Shown: positions 16,404-26,026, counted from the stretch's first letter. The stretch is DNA of 64,000 nucleotides from Robertmurraya andreesenii (GCF_030813005.1 NZ_JAUSTU010000009.1:62001-126000); one strand, 5' to 3'. Numbers and translations are program-made. Notes: generated by a model not told the origin, from the sequence alone.

Positions 16404-18565
16404 TGTTAAAAAAACAGTCTAATATGAATGTGGGAGCAGCAATCTTGTTTATTATTTTTTGCCTGCTCTTTTTTATCTTGATGTTTCGGTATTTGTCCAT
16501 TCAAATTACAGGTGAAGCTGCAGGGCAACCACTGGCTGCAAAGGCTGAACGAATCTATAGCAAGAAGGATGTACTGGAGGCTAAGAGAGGAACGATCTAT
16601 GATCGGAATGGCGAGGTTATTGCGGAAGACACCTCCTCCTATACACTTGTCGCTATTCTAGATAAAAGCATGAAGCCGAACTACGTCTCTGATAAAAAGG
16701 GGACAGCTAAGAAGCTAGCGAAGTACATCGATATGCCGGAATCGGAAATTTATAGAATCCTCTCAAAGAAAACAGAGAATGGCCCTTTCCAGGTTGAATT
16801 TGGACGTGCCGGAAAGGACATCTCCCTGCAAACGAAACAAGAAATAGAGGAGCTGGAATTACCGGGGATTATCTTTAATAGGGAATCAAAGCGGTTTTAT
16901 CCAAACGGGGTATTTTCCTCTCATTTGATTGGATTTGTTGACAAAAACGAAGGTCAGCTCGGAATTGAGAAGTCATTAGATGACATCTTAAAGGGGAAAA
17001 ATGGCTCCATTCATTTTGATAGTGACCTTTGGGGATACTTATTGCCAAATAGTGAGGCAAAGGTAACACCTGCGCAGGATGGGAATGATGTGTATCTTAC
17101 ATTGGATAAAAAAATCCAAACCTTCTTAGAAGATGCACTCACGCAAGCGGATAAAGAATACAAACCGAAGAAGATGGTAGCGATTGTTGCTGATGCAAAG
17201 ACGGGCGATATTCTAGCAATGGGGCAGCGTCCTACCTTCCACCCAAAAACGAAGGAAGGCATTGATAAGACTTGGCTCAATGAAGCAGTTGAAGTATCCT
17301 TTGAACCAGGATCCACAATGAAGATATTCACATTAGCTGCGGCACTTGAGGAACAGGTTCTGAACTTGGGAGAATATTATCAATCTGGTTCATATAAAGT
17401 TACGAAAAAATCTGATGCGATACGCGACCATAATAAGGTTGGCTGGGGACCGATTACATATTTAGAGGGAATCCAGCGCTCCTCCAACGTAGCCATAGCA
17501 AAAATTGTTAACGAAAAACTAGGCTTTGACAAGTACCGTGAATATTTAACGAAATTTGGCTTTGAAGACCCGACAGGAATTGAACTTCCTAATGAGGTCG
17601 GGGGCAAAATCGTTTATAATTATCCTCTTGACAAAATCACAACAGGCTATGGGCAAGGGACAGCGATAACGGCGATCCAACAAATTCAGGCAGCAACTGC
17701 TGTTGCTGGCAATGGTGAAATGTTAAAGCCACATATTATCGACAAAATTGTCGATCCAAACACAAAGAAGATTGTGAAAGAAACCGAACCGGAGGTAGTA
17801 GGACATCCAATTTCGGAAAAGACAGCCAAGCAGGTTCGTGATGTGTTGGAAACGGTTATCACATCACCGAAAGGGACCGGTCATGAAAAATATAATATTG
17901 AAGGCTATAATGTAGCAGGTAAAACTGGGACAGCGAATTTCACGGAAAATGGGAAATATGTTCACGGAAAAAATAATTATGTGTTCTCTTTCTTAGGGAT
18001 GGCACCAGCAGAAGACCCACAGCTGATTGTCTATGTGGCTGTTCAGCAGCCGCAAATTGAAAGCTCTTCGGAGGGGTCAAAGCCTGTTTCGATGATTTTT
18101 AAACAGGTCATGAAAAACAGCCTTCAATATTTGAGCATTCAACCAACAGAGATAGAAGCTGCAAAGACAATCAACGTTCCTGGGGTAACGGGAATGAGTG
18201 TAGAAAGCGGCTCAGAAGTACTCAGTAAGCTAGGCGTTCACACGGTTGTGCTCGGAAATGGAAATAATATCATCAAACAGCTTCCGGAGAAGGGGCAGCC
18301 TTTATTAGAAGGGGAAAAGGTTGTGATTCAAACAGATGGTGATATCACGATTCCGGATATGACAGGATGGTCGCTTCGTGATGTGATGAAGATTGCCAAC
18401 TTAGCCAAATTAGAGCTGAATATAACGGGCAGTGGATATGTAACGAAGCAAAATCTCCAGGTGGGGACGAAAATGAATGAAGGAGATTATTTAGTTGTCC
18501 TTCTGCAAACACCTGATGAAAAAGAAGAACCAAGCGAGGAAGAAGAAACTCCTAATGGAGGTTAA
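16403..18565 (+). CDS. pbpB: Penicillin-binding protein 2B (septal transpeptidase)
   Basis: Class B PBP that cross-links peptidoglycan at the division septum with FtsW. It has one N-terminal transmembrane anchor (about 10-30), a dimerisation domain and the transpeptidase domain with all three motifs: S304-T-M-K307, S360-S-N362 and K507-T-G-T510. Two PASTA repeats follow (about 590-705) before an acidic tail. 720 residues matches B. subtilis PBP2B. The start codon overlaps the ftsL stop. A strong terminator separates it from spoVD, its sporulation paralogue. Confidence 0.95.
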   Translation: MLKKQSNMNVGAAILFIIFCLLFFILMFRYLSIQITGEAAGQPLAAKAERIYSKKDVLEAKRGTIYDRNGEVIAEDTSSYTLVAILDKSMKPNYVSDKKGTAKKLAKYIDMPESEIYRILSKKTENGPFQVEFGRAGKDISLQTKQEIEELELPGIIFNRESKRFYPNGVFSSHLIGFVDKNEGQLGIEKSLDDILKGKNGSIHFDSDLWGYLLPNSEAKVTPAQDGNDVYLTLDKKIQTFLEDALTQADKEYKPKKMVAIVADAKTGDILAMGQRPTFHPKTKEGIDKTWLNEAVEVSFEPGSTMKIFTLAAALEEQVLNLGEYYQSGSYKVTKKSDAIRDHNKVGWGPITYLEGIQRSSNVAIAKIVNEKLGFDKYREYLTKFGFEDPTGIELPNEVGGKIVYNYPLDKITTGYGQGTAITAIQQIQAATAVAGNGEMLKPHIIDKIVDPNTKKIVKETEPEVVGHPISEKTAKQVRDVLETVITSPKGTGHEKYNIEGYNVAGKTGTANFTENGKYVHGKNNYVFSFLGMAPAEDPQLIVYVAVQQPQIESSSEGSKPVSMIFKQVMKNSLQYLSIQPTEIEAAKTINVPGVTGMSVESGSEVLSKLGVHTVVLGNGNNIIKQLPEKGQPLLEGEKVVIQTDGDITIPDMTGWSLRDVMKIANLAKLELNITGSGYVTKQNLQVGTKMNEGDYLVVLLQTPDEKEEPSEEEETPNGG

Positions 18566-18568
18566 AAC

Positions 18569-18612
18569 AAATAGAACGCACCCATTTTGGTGCGTTCTAT
18601 TTGTTTTTGTAC
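18569..18612 (+). terminator. Terminator between pbpB and spoVD
   Basis: AAATAGAACGCACC and GGTGCGTTCTATTT form a 14-bp stem around a short loop, then a T-rich tail. It insulates spoVD from vegetative transcription of pbpB. Confidence 0.9.
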
Positions 18613-18615
18613 AAG

Positions 18616-18623
18616 CATATATT
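18616..18623 (+). promoter_or_regulatory. Candidate sigma-E -10 element of spoVD
   Basis: CATATATT resembles the sigma-E -10 consensus CATACAHT and sits about 33 bases before the spoVD ATG, just after the pbpB terminator. The weak -35 region overlaps the terminator tail. In B. subtilis spoVD is transcribed by sigma-E. Confidence 0.45.
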
Positions 18624-18655
18624 GGAACGAGCCACACTAGAGGGAGGATCGTTCA

Positions 18656-20626
18656 ATGAGGGTATCAAATGTGACAGTCAGGAAGCGGCTAACGATTGCC
18701 TTGTTAGTAGGCTTCTTCATATTTTTAATAATTGATGTAAGGCTCGGTTATGTTCAATTTCTTCTTGGAGACTGGCTGACCGATGGTGCTGAAGAATTAT
18801 GGAATCGTGAAATTCCTTTTGAAGCAGAACGAGGCGAAATCGTTGATCGTAATGGAATTGCCTTAGCAACCAATATGAGTGCTCCAACTGTATATGTTTT
18901 TCCAAGACAAATCGAAGATCCAGCTGCGACAGCAGAAAAGTTAGCCGCTGTCCTAAATGGATCTAAGGAGCAAATATACAAGGAGATTACAAAAGGAGAG
19001 ATTAATGTAAGATTATCTGCTGGAAGAAAAATTTCTAATGAGAAGGCCGCTGAGGTTCGAGCATTGAACCTACCTGGTGTCTATCTTGGAGAAGATTCCA
19101 AAAGATATTATCCATTTGGGAACTATTTATCACATGTATTAGGTTTTACGGGAATAGATAATCAAGGCTTAATGGGACTAGAGCTCTTTTATGATAAACA
19201 GTTAAAGGGGGAAAGGGGTTCTGTTCAATTCTACGCAGATGCCAAGCATCATCGCATGAATGATAAAGCCGATGATTATCAAGCGCCAGTCGATGGTCTT
19301 GATTTGAAGCTAACGATTGATTCTAAGGTGCAAACCATCATGGAAAGGGAGCTTGATATTGCGGAGGCAACCTACAATCCCGATGGGCTGATTGCCATTG
19401 CTATGGATCCGAATACAGGGGAAATATTAGGGATGTCCTCGAGACCTGGCTTTAACCCGACTAATTATCAGGATGTCGCCCCAGAGGTATACAACAGAAA
19501 TCTACCTGTCTGGAGCACCTATGAGCCTGGGTCTACCTTTAAGATTATTACCCTTGCCGCAGCACTTGAGGAAGAAAAGGTCAATTTAGAAAAAGAGCAT
19601 TTCCATGATTCTGGTTCTGTAAAGGTTGACGGATCTACTCTACGTTGCTGGAGAAGAGGAGGACATGGTGATCAAACCTTTTTAGAGGTGGTCCAAAACT
19701 CCTGTAACCCAGGCTTTGTTGAATTAGGACAACGTCTTGGCAAGGATACGCTGTTTAAGTACATTAGGAATTTCGGGTTCGGTGAAAAAACAGGAATTGA
19801 TTTGCAGGGTGAGGGCAAAGGGATTTTATTTAACTTAGAGCGAGTGGGTCCAGTTGAACTGGCAACAACGGCTTTTGGCCAAGGGGTTTCTGTTACGCCA
19901 ATCCAACAGGTGACGGCCTTGTCGGCAGCCATTAATGGTGGAACCCTATACACGCCATATATTGCCAAAGAGTTAGTTGACCCAGTCACAGGGGAAATCG
20001 TGATGAAGAAATCTCCTGTTGCGAAGAGAAAGGTCATTTCCGAAGAAACCTCAAACAAAATTAGATATGCACTCGAAACTGTTGTCGCCCAAGGGACTGG
20101 GGGAAGAGCATTTGTGGAGGGATACCGAGTTGGGGGGAAAACAGGTACAGCCCAAAAGGTTAAAGACGGCAGATATATGGAAAACAACCATATTGTCTCC
20201 TTCATTGGCTTTGCACCAGCTGACGATCCACAAATTGTTGTATATGTCGCAGTGGATAATCCAAAGGGAACGATTCAATTTGGAGGTTTCGTTGCAGCCC
20301 CAATCGTAGGTAATATTATCGGTGATAGCCTAAGAGCAATGGGAGTGGAACAAAGGAAGGATCAAATTGACAAGGTAAGGAAGACATGGGAAGATCCCGT
20401 CATGATTGAAGTCCCTAATCTTGTTGGATTGACGAAAAAAGAAATTCGCGAGGTTTTTGTCAACTTTAAGATCGATGCTAGCGGTGAGGGCAATACGGTT
20501 GTGAAGCAATCCCCACAAGCAGGCATCAAGCTAAAGGAAGGTTCGACAATCAGACTATATTTTGACGAACCAGAGACGAAGAGTAAAAGCAAAAAGGGTG
20601 AACAATCAAAGGATAAGGAAGAATGA
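18656..20626 (+). CDS. spoVD: Stage V sporulation protein D (sporulation class B PBP)
   Basis: Sporulation-specific transpeptidase needed for spore cortex peptidoglycan; it works with the glycosyltransferase SpoVE. Transmembrane anchor at about 13-33. Active-site motifs S293-T-F-K296, S349-C-N351 and K495-T-G-T498. One PASTA repeat near the C-terminus (about 575-640), fewer than PbpB, as in B. subtilis SpoVD. The 656-residue length is typical. Start ATG at 18656 with GGGAGGA upstream. It has its own predicted sigma-E promoter. The distinction from PbpB rests on order, PASTA number and the SCN motif. Confidence 0.94.
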   Translation: MRVSNVTVRKRLTIALLVGFFIFLIIDVRLGYVQFLLGDWLTDGAEELWNREIPFEAERGEIVDRNGIALATNMSAPTVYVFPRQIEDPAATAEKLAAVLNGSKEQIYKEITKGEINVRLSAGRKISNEKAAEVRALNLPGVYLGEDSKRYYPFGNYLSHVLGFTGIDNQGLMGLELFYDKQLKGERGSVQFYADAKHHRMNDKADDYQAPVDGLDLKLTIDSKVQTIMERELDIAEATYNPDGLIAIAMDPNTGEILGMSSRPGFNPTNYQDVAPEVYNRNLPVWSTYEPGSTFKIITLAAALEEEKVNLEKEHFHDSGSVKVDGSTLRCWRRGGHGDQTFLEVVQNSCNPGFVELGQRLGKDTLFKYIRNFGFGEKTGIDLQGEGKGILFNLERVGPVELATTAFGQGVSVTPIQQVTALSAAINGGTLYTPYIAKELVDPVTGEIVMKKSPVAKRKVISEETSNKIRYALETVVAQGTGGRAFVEGYRVGGKTGTAQKVKDGRYMENNHIVSFIGFAPADDPQIVVYVAVDNPKGTIQFGGFVAAPIVGNIIGDSLRAMGVEQRKDQIDKVRKTWEDPVMIEVPNLVGLTKKEIREVFVNFKIDASGEGNTVVKQSPQAGIKLKEGSTIRLYFDEPETKSKSKKGEQSKDKEE

Positions 20627-20627
20627 G

Positions 20628-20670
20628 TTAGGCGGGGGGCAATGGTAGGTTCGCCTCCCTATTTTTTTAC
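20628..20670 (+). terminator. Probable terminator of spoVD
   Basis: AGGCG and CGCCT can pair across a 20-base loop, followed by CCCTA and seven Ts. The stem is imperfect, so the call rests largely on the T-run. Confidence 0.5.
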
Positions 20671-20751
20671 CCTCTTTCTAGAATTAATAGCGAAATGTTT
20701 GGTTTTCATGTAAAATAAAAGGCGCGAGTTTCTAGAGAGGATTTGATCGAA

Positions 20752-22215
20752 ATGAAATTACAGACACTACTAAGTCATCTTCGCCTATTAAATCATGAAA
20801 TCAAAGATGATCCGGATATTTCTTCAATCGAGAATGATAATCGTAAGGTTTCACAGGGAAGCTTATTTATTTGTATAAAGGGGTACACGGTGGATGGTCA
20901 TGATTTTGCGGAAGCGGCTGTGGAGCAAGGGGCGGTTGCTGTCCTCGCAGAAAGACCTTTAGCATTAAATGTTCCTGTTATCGTCGTCGAAGACACGAGA
21001 AGGGCGATGGCCGTGCTTGCTGATGCATTTTATGGCCAGCCGAGTCATAAGCTTCATTTGATCGGGATTACGGGAACAAATGGGAAAACGACAACGAGTC
21101 ATTTAATTGAAAAAATTCTTGCTGATGCCGGTCAAGCTACAGGTTTAATCGGAACGATGTATACCAAAATTGGTGATATGCAACTGGAAACGAAAAATAC
21201 AACACCAGAAAGCCTCACGCTGCAACGAACCTTTCATCAAATGGTTGAGGCAGGCGTTCAAACAGCTGTGATGGAGGTGTCCTCTCACTCCTTAGTGGAG
21301 GGAAGGGTTCACGGAACTGATTTTGATGTGGCTGTGTTTACGAATCTCACTCAGGATCATTTGGATTATCACCAAACAATGGAAGAGTATAAAAGGGCAA
21401 AAAGCTTATTGTTCTCTCAGTTAGGCAATACATACCAATATGAAAAGCCGAAATATGCGGTTCTGAATGTGGATGATGAAGCAAGTAATATGTACATGGA
21501 GTCCACCAGTGCCCATATTTTAACCTATGGAATCGATAACAAAGCAAATCTGCAGGCGGTAAATATTCACATGTCAGCGAAAGGGACTGAGTTTGAGCTT
21601 TTGAGCCCTTTTGGAGTACATAAGGTTTCAATCCAATTGATTGGGAAATTCAGCGTTTATAATGTTCTTGCAAGCCTAGGAGCAGCCCTGTGTTCAGGAT
21701 ATCCCCTTGAGCGTGCAATTGCTTCCCTGGAAAGCGTGAAGGGGGTTGCCGGTAGATTTGAACTGGTGCAGGCTGGCCAGGAATTTACTGTGATCGTTGA
21801 TTACGCTCATACACCGGATAGTCTCGAAAATGTCCTTAAGACCATTAAGCAATTTGCCAAGGGAAAAATCTCCGTGGTAGTTGGCTGTGGGGGAGACAGA
21901 GATCGGACGAAACGGCCGTTAATGGCGCAAATTGCATGTGAGTATAGTGACCGAGCGATTTTTACATCCGATAATCCAAGGAGTGAGGATCCTTCTAGCA
22001 TCCTAAAGGATATGGAGTCTGGTGTAGAAGGCAAGGATTACGAAGTGATCGTTGATCGCAAGGAAGCGATTCAGCAGGCCGTGCAGGGTGCTCATGCCGA
22101 TGATATCATTTTAATCGCTGGAAAAGGTCATGAAACCTACCAAATCATCGGGGATAAAGTATATGATTTTGATGATCGATTCATCGCAAAAGAAGCGATA
22201 CAAAATAAGGGATAG
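20752..22215 (+). CDS. murE: UDP-MurNAc-L-Ala-D-Glu:meso-diaminopimelate ligase MurE
   Basis: Adds meso-diaminopimelate to the peptidoglycan precursor in the cytoplasm. ATP-binding P-loop GTNGKTTT (108-115). The diaminopimelate-selecting motif DNPR is at 407-410, so the third residue of the stem peptide should be meso-DAP, not lysine. 487 residues. The start is the ATG at 20752; an in-frame TTG at 20743 lies only 2 bases from the GAGAGG ribosome site and is less likely. It follows spoVD as in B. subtilis. Confidence 0.95.
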   Translation: MKLQTLLSHLRLLNHEIKDDPDISSIENDNRKVSQGSLFICIKGYTVDGHDFAEAAVEQGAVAVLAERPLALNVPVIVVEDTRRAMAVLADAFYGQPSHKLHLIGITGTNGKTTTSHLIEKILADAGQATGLIGTMYTKIGDMQLETKNTTPESLTLQRTFHQMVEAGVQTAVMEVSSHSLVEGRVHGTDFDVAVFTNLTQDHLDYHQTMEEYKRAKSLLFSQLGNTYQYEKPKYAVLNVDDEASNMYMESTSAHILTYGIDNKANLQAVNIHMSAKGTEFELLSPFGVHKVSIQLIGKFSVYNVLASLGAALCSGYPLERAIASLESVKGVAGRFELVQAGQEFTVIVDYAHTPDSLENVLKTIKQFAKGKISVVVGCGGDRDRTKRPLMAQIACEYSDRAIFTSDNPRSEDPSSILKDMESGVEGKDYEVIVDRKEAIQQAVQGAHADDIILIAGKGHETYQIIGDKVYDFDDRFIAKEAIQNKG

Positions 22216-22368
22216 ATCCATGCAATCATTCCCATGAGAAAAAGGACAAGACATTTTTTCATTTTTTCGATGAAAAACTTCTTAAAGATTTTTATGAAAC
22301 ATATGATAATGCTGTAATGGAAGTGAAGAACATGCACATGTTGTATTTGAGAGGAGAAGGAATCAAAA

Positions 22369-23343
22369 ATGCTTGAGCAAGTTATATTTTTTACGATTTT
22401 ATTAGGGTTTCTCATTTCCGTTATCCTTTCTCCCATTTTTATTCCTTTCTTAAGAAGGTTGAAATTTGGACAAAGCATTCGTGAAGAAGGGCCTAAATCC
22501 CATAAGAAAAAATCTGGAACACCTACAATGGGTGGTTTGGTGATCCTACTTTCTATCGTTGTCACTACTTTTATTATGATTAGCAAGTACGGTGCGCCAA
22601 CGATCCATACATATTTATTGATTTTTGTTACATTTGGGTATGGTCTATTAGGCTTCTTAGACGATTTTATAAAGGTGGCATTAAAGAGAAATTTAGGGCT
22701 GACCTCCCTTCAAAAATTATTCGGGCAAATCATTGTTGCGCTTGTATTTTTCTTGATTTTGCAGCATTATGATTTTTCTACAGTCATTTCTATTCCGCTC
22801 ACGAATATCTCATTTGATTTAGGCTGGGGTTATGTACTGTTCATCGTTTTCTGGCTCGTAGGATTTTCGAATGCTGTCAATCTCACAGATGGTCTTGACG
22901 GCCTTTTATCTGGAACCGCAGCGATTGCTTTCGGCGCATTTGCCGTGCTAGCTTGGAATCTATCACAGCTTGAGATTGCGGTCTTTTCCGTTGCTGTTGT
23001 TGGGGCCGTGCTCGGCTTTTTGGTCTTTAATGCACATCCTGCAAAGGTCTTCATGGGAGATACCGGTTCCCTTGCGTTGGGTGGAGCGATTGCAGCAGTG
23101 GCGATTCTCTTGAAGCTTGAAATTCTGCTAATTATTATCGGTGGAGTCTTTGTCATTGAGACATTATCGGTTATACTACAAGTGATTTCCTTTAAAACAA
23201 CTGGCAAACGGATATTCCGCATGAGTCCGCTGCACCACCATTATGAGCTTATAGGATGGTCAGAGTGGAGAGTAGTCGTGACTTTTTGGGTAGTAGGATT
23301 AATTTTTGCCGTGCTTGGAATTTATATTGAGGTGTGGTTGTAA
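22369..23343 (+). CDS. mraY: Phospho-MurNAc-pentapeptide transferase MraY
   Basis: Membrane enzyme that transfers phospho-MurNAc-pentapeptide to undecaprenyl phosphate, forming lipid I. About ten transmembrane segments in 324 residues. Catalytic signatures include GFLDDFIK (about 98-105), GFSNAVNLTDGLDGL (about 168-182) and the C-terminal SPLHHHYELIGWSE (about 287-300). Start ATG at 22369 with GAGGAGAAGG upstream. The murD start codon follows its stop directly, so the two are coupled. The 153-base gap after murE contains a perfect palindrome AACATG-CA-CATGTT (22329-22342) of unknown meaning. Confidence 0.96.
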   Translation: MLEQVIFFTILLGFLISVILSPIFIPFLRRLKFGQSIREEGPKSHKKKSGTPTMGGLVILLSIVVTTFIMISKYGAPTIHTYLLIFVTFGYGLLGFLDDFIKVALKRNLGLTSLQKLFGQIIVALVFFLILQHYDFSTVISIPLTNISFDLGWGYVLFIVFWLVGFSNAVNLTDGLDGLLSGTAAIAFGAFAVLAWNLSQLEIAVFSVAVVGAVLGFLVFNAHPAKVFMGDTGSLALGGAIAAVAILLKLEILLIIIGGVFVIETLSVILQVISFKTTGKRIFRMSPLHHHYELIGWSEWRVVVTFWVVGLIFAVLGIYIEVWL

Positions 23344-24696
23344 GTGAAAAACATAAAGACATATCATCATAAGAAGGTTTTGGTGCTTGGATTAGCTAAG
23401 AGCGGGGTCAGTGCAGCCTCGCTTTTGCATAGATTAGGGGCATTTGTCACGATTAATGATAAGAAACCGTTATCCGAGAATCCCGAGGCACTAGGGTTAC
23501 TCGAACAAGGGATAACGGTTATTTGTGGTGAGCATCCAGTTGAGTTGATTGACGAAGGCTTTGAATTAATCGTCAAGAACCCAGGAATCCCCTACCACAA
23601 TCCAATGATCCAAAGAGCGATGGAAAAAGGGATTCCGATTATTACCGAGGTAGAGCTTGCCTACCAGGTGTCAGAAGCGCCATTCATCGGGATTACGGGA
23701 ACAAATGGGAAGACGACCACGACAACGCTTATTTTTGAAATGCTAAAAGAGGGAGACAAATCTCCTCTAATTGCAGGAAATATCGGGACGGTTGCTTCCG
23801 ATGTAGCACGTGAGGCGACAGTTGAGAACCATATTGTCATCGAGCTCTCTTCCTTTCAGCTAATGGGAATCGATCAGTTCAACCCTCGAATTGCTATTAT
23901 CACCAATTTATATGAGGCCCACTTAGACTATCATGGGGATCTTAATGCCTATTGGAAGGCCAAGGCTAATATTACGAAAAATCAAACAGAACATGAATAT
24001 TTTATTGTGAATGCTGATCAGGAGCAGGTGCTTGAGATCGCGAAGCAGTCGAATGCACAGATCATTCTTTTTTCAACGACAAAGATTGTTGATAATGGGG
24101 CATATGTGGAGGACGGTTCGATTTGGTTCCGAAATGAAAGGGTTATGGAGCTATGTGATGTAGTTCTTCCGGGTGCGCATAACCTCGAGAATATTTTATC
24201 CGCTATTGCTGCAGCAAAGCTTTCAGGTGTTGATAATGAAGCGATCTACAGGGTCTTACATTCCTTTAAGGGAGTGAAGCACCGCCTCCAGTACATTGCA
24301 GAAATTGATGGACGAAAATTCTATAATGACTCAAAGGCAACAAATATTCTTGCCACGACAAAGGCTCTCGCAGCATTTTCGGAGCCTATCATTCTGCTTG
24401 CAGGTGGGCTCGATCGGGGGAATGAATTTGATGAGCTGATTCCGTCCTTGAAGCATGTCAAGGCTGTTGTGACATTCGGTCAAACCGCTGGGAAAATTGA
24501 AAGAGTCGCAAGGGAGGCAGGAATAAAACAGATCGAGCGTGTCGATAATGTTGAGAAAGCCGTTCCCGTAGCCTACCAGTTGTCAAGCCCAGGTGATGTG
24601 ATCCTTTTATCACCAGCCTGTGCTAGCTGGGATCAGTACAAAACTTTTGAGGTTAGGGGAGACATTTTTGTCCATGCGGTGCATAAGCTTAAGTAA
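23344..24696 (+). CDS. murD: UDP-MurNAc-L-alanine:D-glutamate ligase MurD
   Basis: Adds D-glutamate to UDP-MurNAc-L-Ala. It has an N-terminal UDP-binding Rossmann region (KVLVLGLAKSGVSAA, about 11-25), the P-loop GTNGKTTTT (about 119-127), and the C-terminal motif SPACASWDQYKTFEVRGD. 450 residues. The start is a GTG at 23344, directly after the mraY stop, with GAGGTG about 9 bases upstream. A copy of the dispersed hairpin repeat follows in the gap to spoVE. Confidence 0.95.
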   Translation: MKNIKTYHHKKVLVLGLAKSGVSAASLLHRLGAFVTINDKKPLSENPEALGLLEQGITVICGEHPVELIDEGFELIVKNPGIPYHNPMIQRAMEKGIPIITEVELAYQVSEAPFIGITGTNGKTTTTTLIFEMLKEGDKSPLIAGNIGTVASDVAREATVENHIVIELSSFQLMGIDQFNPRIAIITNLYEAHLDYHGDLNAYWKAKANITKNQTEHEYFIVNADQEQVLEIAKQSNAQIILFSTTKIVDNGAYVEDGSIWFRNERVMELCDVVLPGAHNLENILSAIAAAKLSGVDNEAIYRVLHSFKGVKHRLQYIAEIDGRKFYNDSKATNILATTKALAAFSEPIILLAGGLDRGNEFDELIPSLKHVKAVVTFGQTAGKIERVAREAGIKQIERVDNVEKAVPVAYQLSSPGDVILLSPACASWDQYKTFEVRGDIFVHAVHKLK

Positions 24697-24726
24697 GGGC
24701 TAGTCCAGATTACTTTGCTGATTTCA

Positions 24727-24792
24727 GCCTTATGTATACCGTGAACGGGTTTTACTCGGTGCGAGTAACGAAGGGAACATATATGCATAAGG
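24727..24792 (+). repeat. Dispersed hairpin repeat, copy B (murD-spoVE gap)
   Basis: Outer arms CCTTATGTAT (24728-24737) and ATGCATAAGG (24783-24792) pair, with one G-T pair. The central hairpin is TTACTCG (24752-24758), loop GTG, CGAGTAA (24762-24768). The flanks GTGAACGGGTT and CGAAGGGAAC are the conserved unpaired parts. Confidence 0.85.
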
Positions 24793-24868
24793 TGCATAGG
24801 CATCTGCAGAAGCATTTTTAGCAGAGAACAACTCGGCCCTTCAAACTTGCATTCGAGGTGTGTTCAAA

Positions 24869-25969
24869 TTGCCGACAAAAAAAACGACTCCTGACTTTAT
24901 TCTAATCATTGTCACGTTATCATTGCTTGCCCTAGGCCTAATTATGGTCTATAGTGCCAGTGCCGTTTGGGCTGATTATAAATTTGAAGACTCCTTCTTT
25001 TTTGCTAAAAGACAAATGCTTTTTGCAGGAGTTGGAGTGGTAGCAATGTTTTTTGTGATGAATATTGATTATTGGACATGGAGAAAGTTTGCTAAGGGCA
25101 TCTTGATTTTCTGCTTTGTCCTTTTAGTTTTAGTTCTCATTCCTGGGATTGGGGAATGGAGAAATGGGTCAAGAAGCTGGATTGGAGTAGGAGCCTTCGC
25201 CATTCAGCCCTCGGAATTTATGAAGCTTGCGATGATTGCTTTTTTGGCGAAATTTTTATCAGAAAATCAAAGGAACATTACCTCATTGAAAAAAGGACTT
25301 TTTCCATCATTAGGTCTTGTATTTTTAGCATTTGGGCTGATTATGCTGCAGCCTGATCTTGGAACTGGAACTGTGATGGTCGGGACATGTATTGTGATGA
25401 TTTTTATTGCTGGGGCGAGAATCAGTCATTTTGTTGGTCTAGGTGTTCTTGGACTTCTTGGGTTCGTCGGGCTTATTGCTTCTGCTCCTTATCGAATTAA
25501 GAGGATTACCTCTTTTTTGGATCCGTGGTCAGATGCTCAAAATAGTGGGTTCCAGATTATCCAATCTTTGTACGCCATTGGTCCAGGTGGTTTGTTTGGC
25601 TTAGGACTTGGACAAAGTAGACAGAAGTTCTTCTATTTACCTGAACCACAAACAGATTTTATTTTCGCTATTCTGGCAGAAGAACTAGGCTTTATTGGCG
25701 GTTCCTTTGTTCTTCTCTTATTTGCCTTGTTATTATGGAGGGGAATTAGAATTGCCTTGGGTGCACCCGATTTATTTGGTAGCTTATTGGCAGTGGGGAT
25801 CATCGCCATGATTGCGATCCAGGTGATGATTAATATAGGTGTGGTGACTGGCCTCATGCCTGTTACCGGAATCACCTTGCCATTCCTCAGCTATGGAGGT
25901 TCTTCCTTAACCTTAATGCTTCTTGCTATCGGGGTTCTTTTAAATATAAGCAGACATTCGAGATATTAA
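24869..25969 (+). CDS. spoVE: Stage V sporulation protein E (SEDS glycosyltransferase)
   Basis: SEDS-family membrane glycosyltransferase that polymerises lipid II for the spore cortex, partnered by SpoVD. Ten hydrophobic segments in 366 residues. Conserved stretches include LGLIMVYSASAVWADYKF near the N-terminus and GLMPVTGITLPFLSYGGSSL near the C-terminus. The start is a TTG at 24869, with GAGGTG 8 bases upstream and the family beginning M-x-TKKT-x-PD; this gives exactly the B. subtilis length. A GTG at 24860 overlaps the ribosome site. A hairpin terminator follows. Confidence 0.94.
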   Translation: MPTKKTTPDFILIIVTLSLLALGLIMVYSASAVWADYKFEDSFFFAKRQMLFAGVGVVAMFFVMNIDYWTWRKFAKGILIFCFVLLVLVLIPGIGEWRNGSRSWIGVGAFAIQPSEFMKLAMIAFLAKFLSENQRNITSLKKGLFPSLGLVFLAFGLIMLQPDLGTGTVMVGTCIVMIFIAGARISHFVGLGVLGLLGFVGLIASAPYRIKRITSFLDPWSDAQNSGFQIIQSLYAIGPGGLFGLGLGQSRQKFFYLPEPQTDFIFAILAEELGFIGGSFVLLLFALLLWRGIRIALGAPDLFGSLLAVGIIAMIAIQVMINIGVVTGLMPVTGITLPFLSYGGSSLTLMLLAIGVLLNISRHSRY

Positions 25970-25995
25970 TGCTGTCTTTTCTTCAACCCTTTATT

Positions 25996-26026
25996 TTGCC
26001 CTGACATCAGGGCTTCTTTCTTTTTC
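25996..26026 (+). terminator. Terminator of spoVE
   Basis: GCCCTGA and TCAGGGC form a perfect stem with a two-base centre (25998-26013), then a T-rich tract. Confidence 0.8.

Noticed and set aside
19672..20205. 177-residue minus-strand frame inside spoVD
   Set aside because: Antisense to conserved transpeptidase coding sequence; no ribosome site and no recognisable domain.
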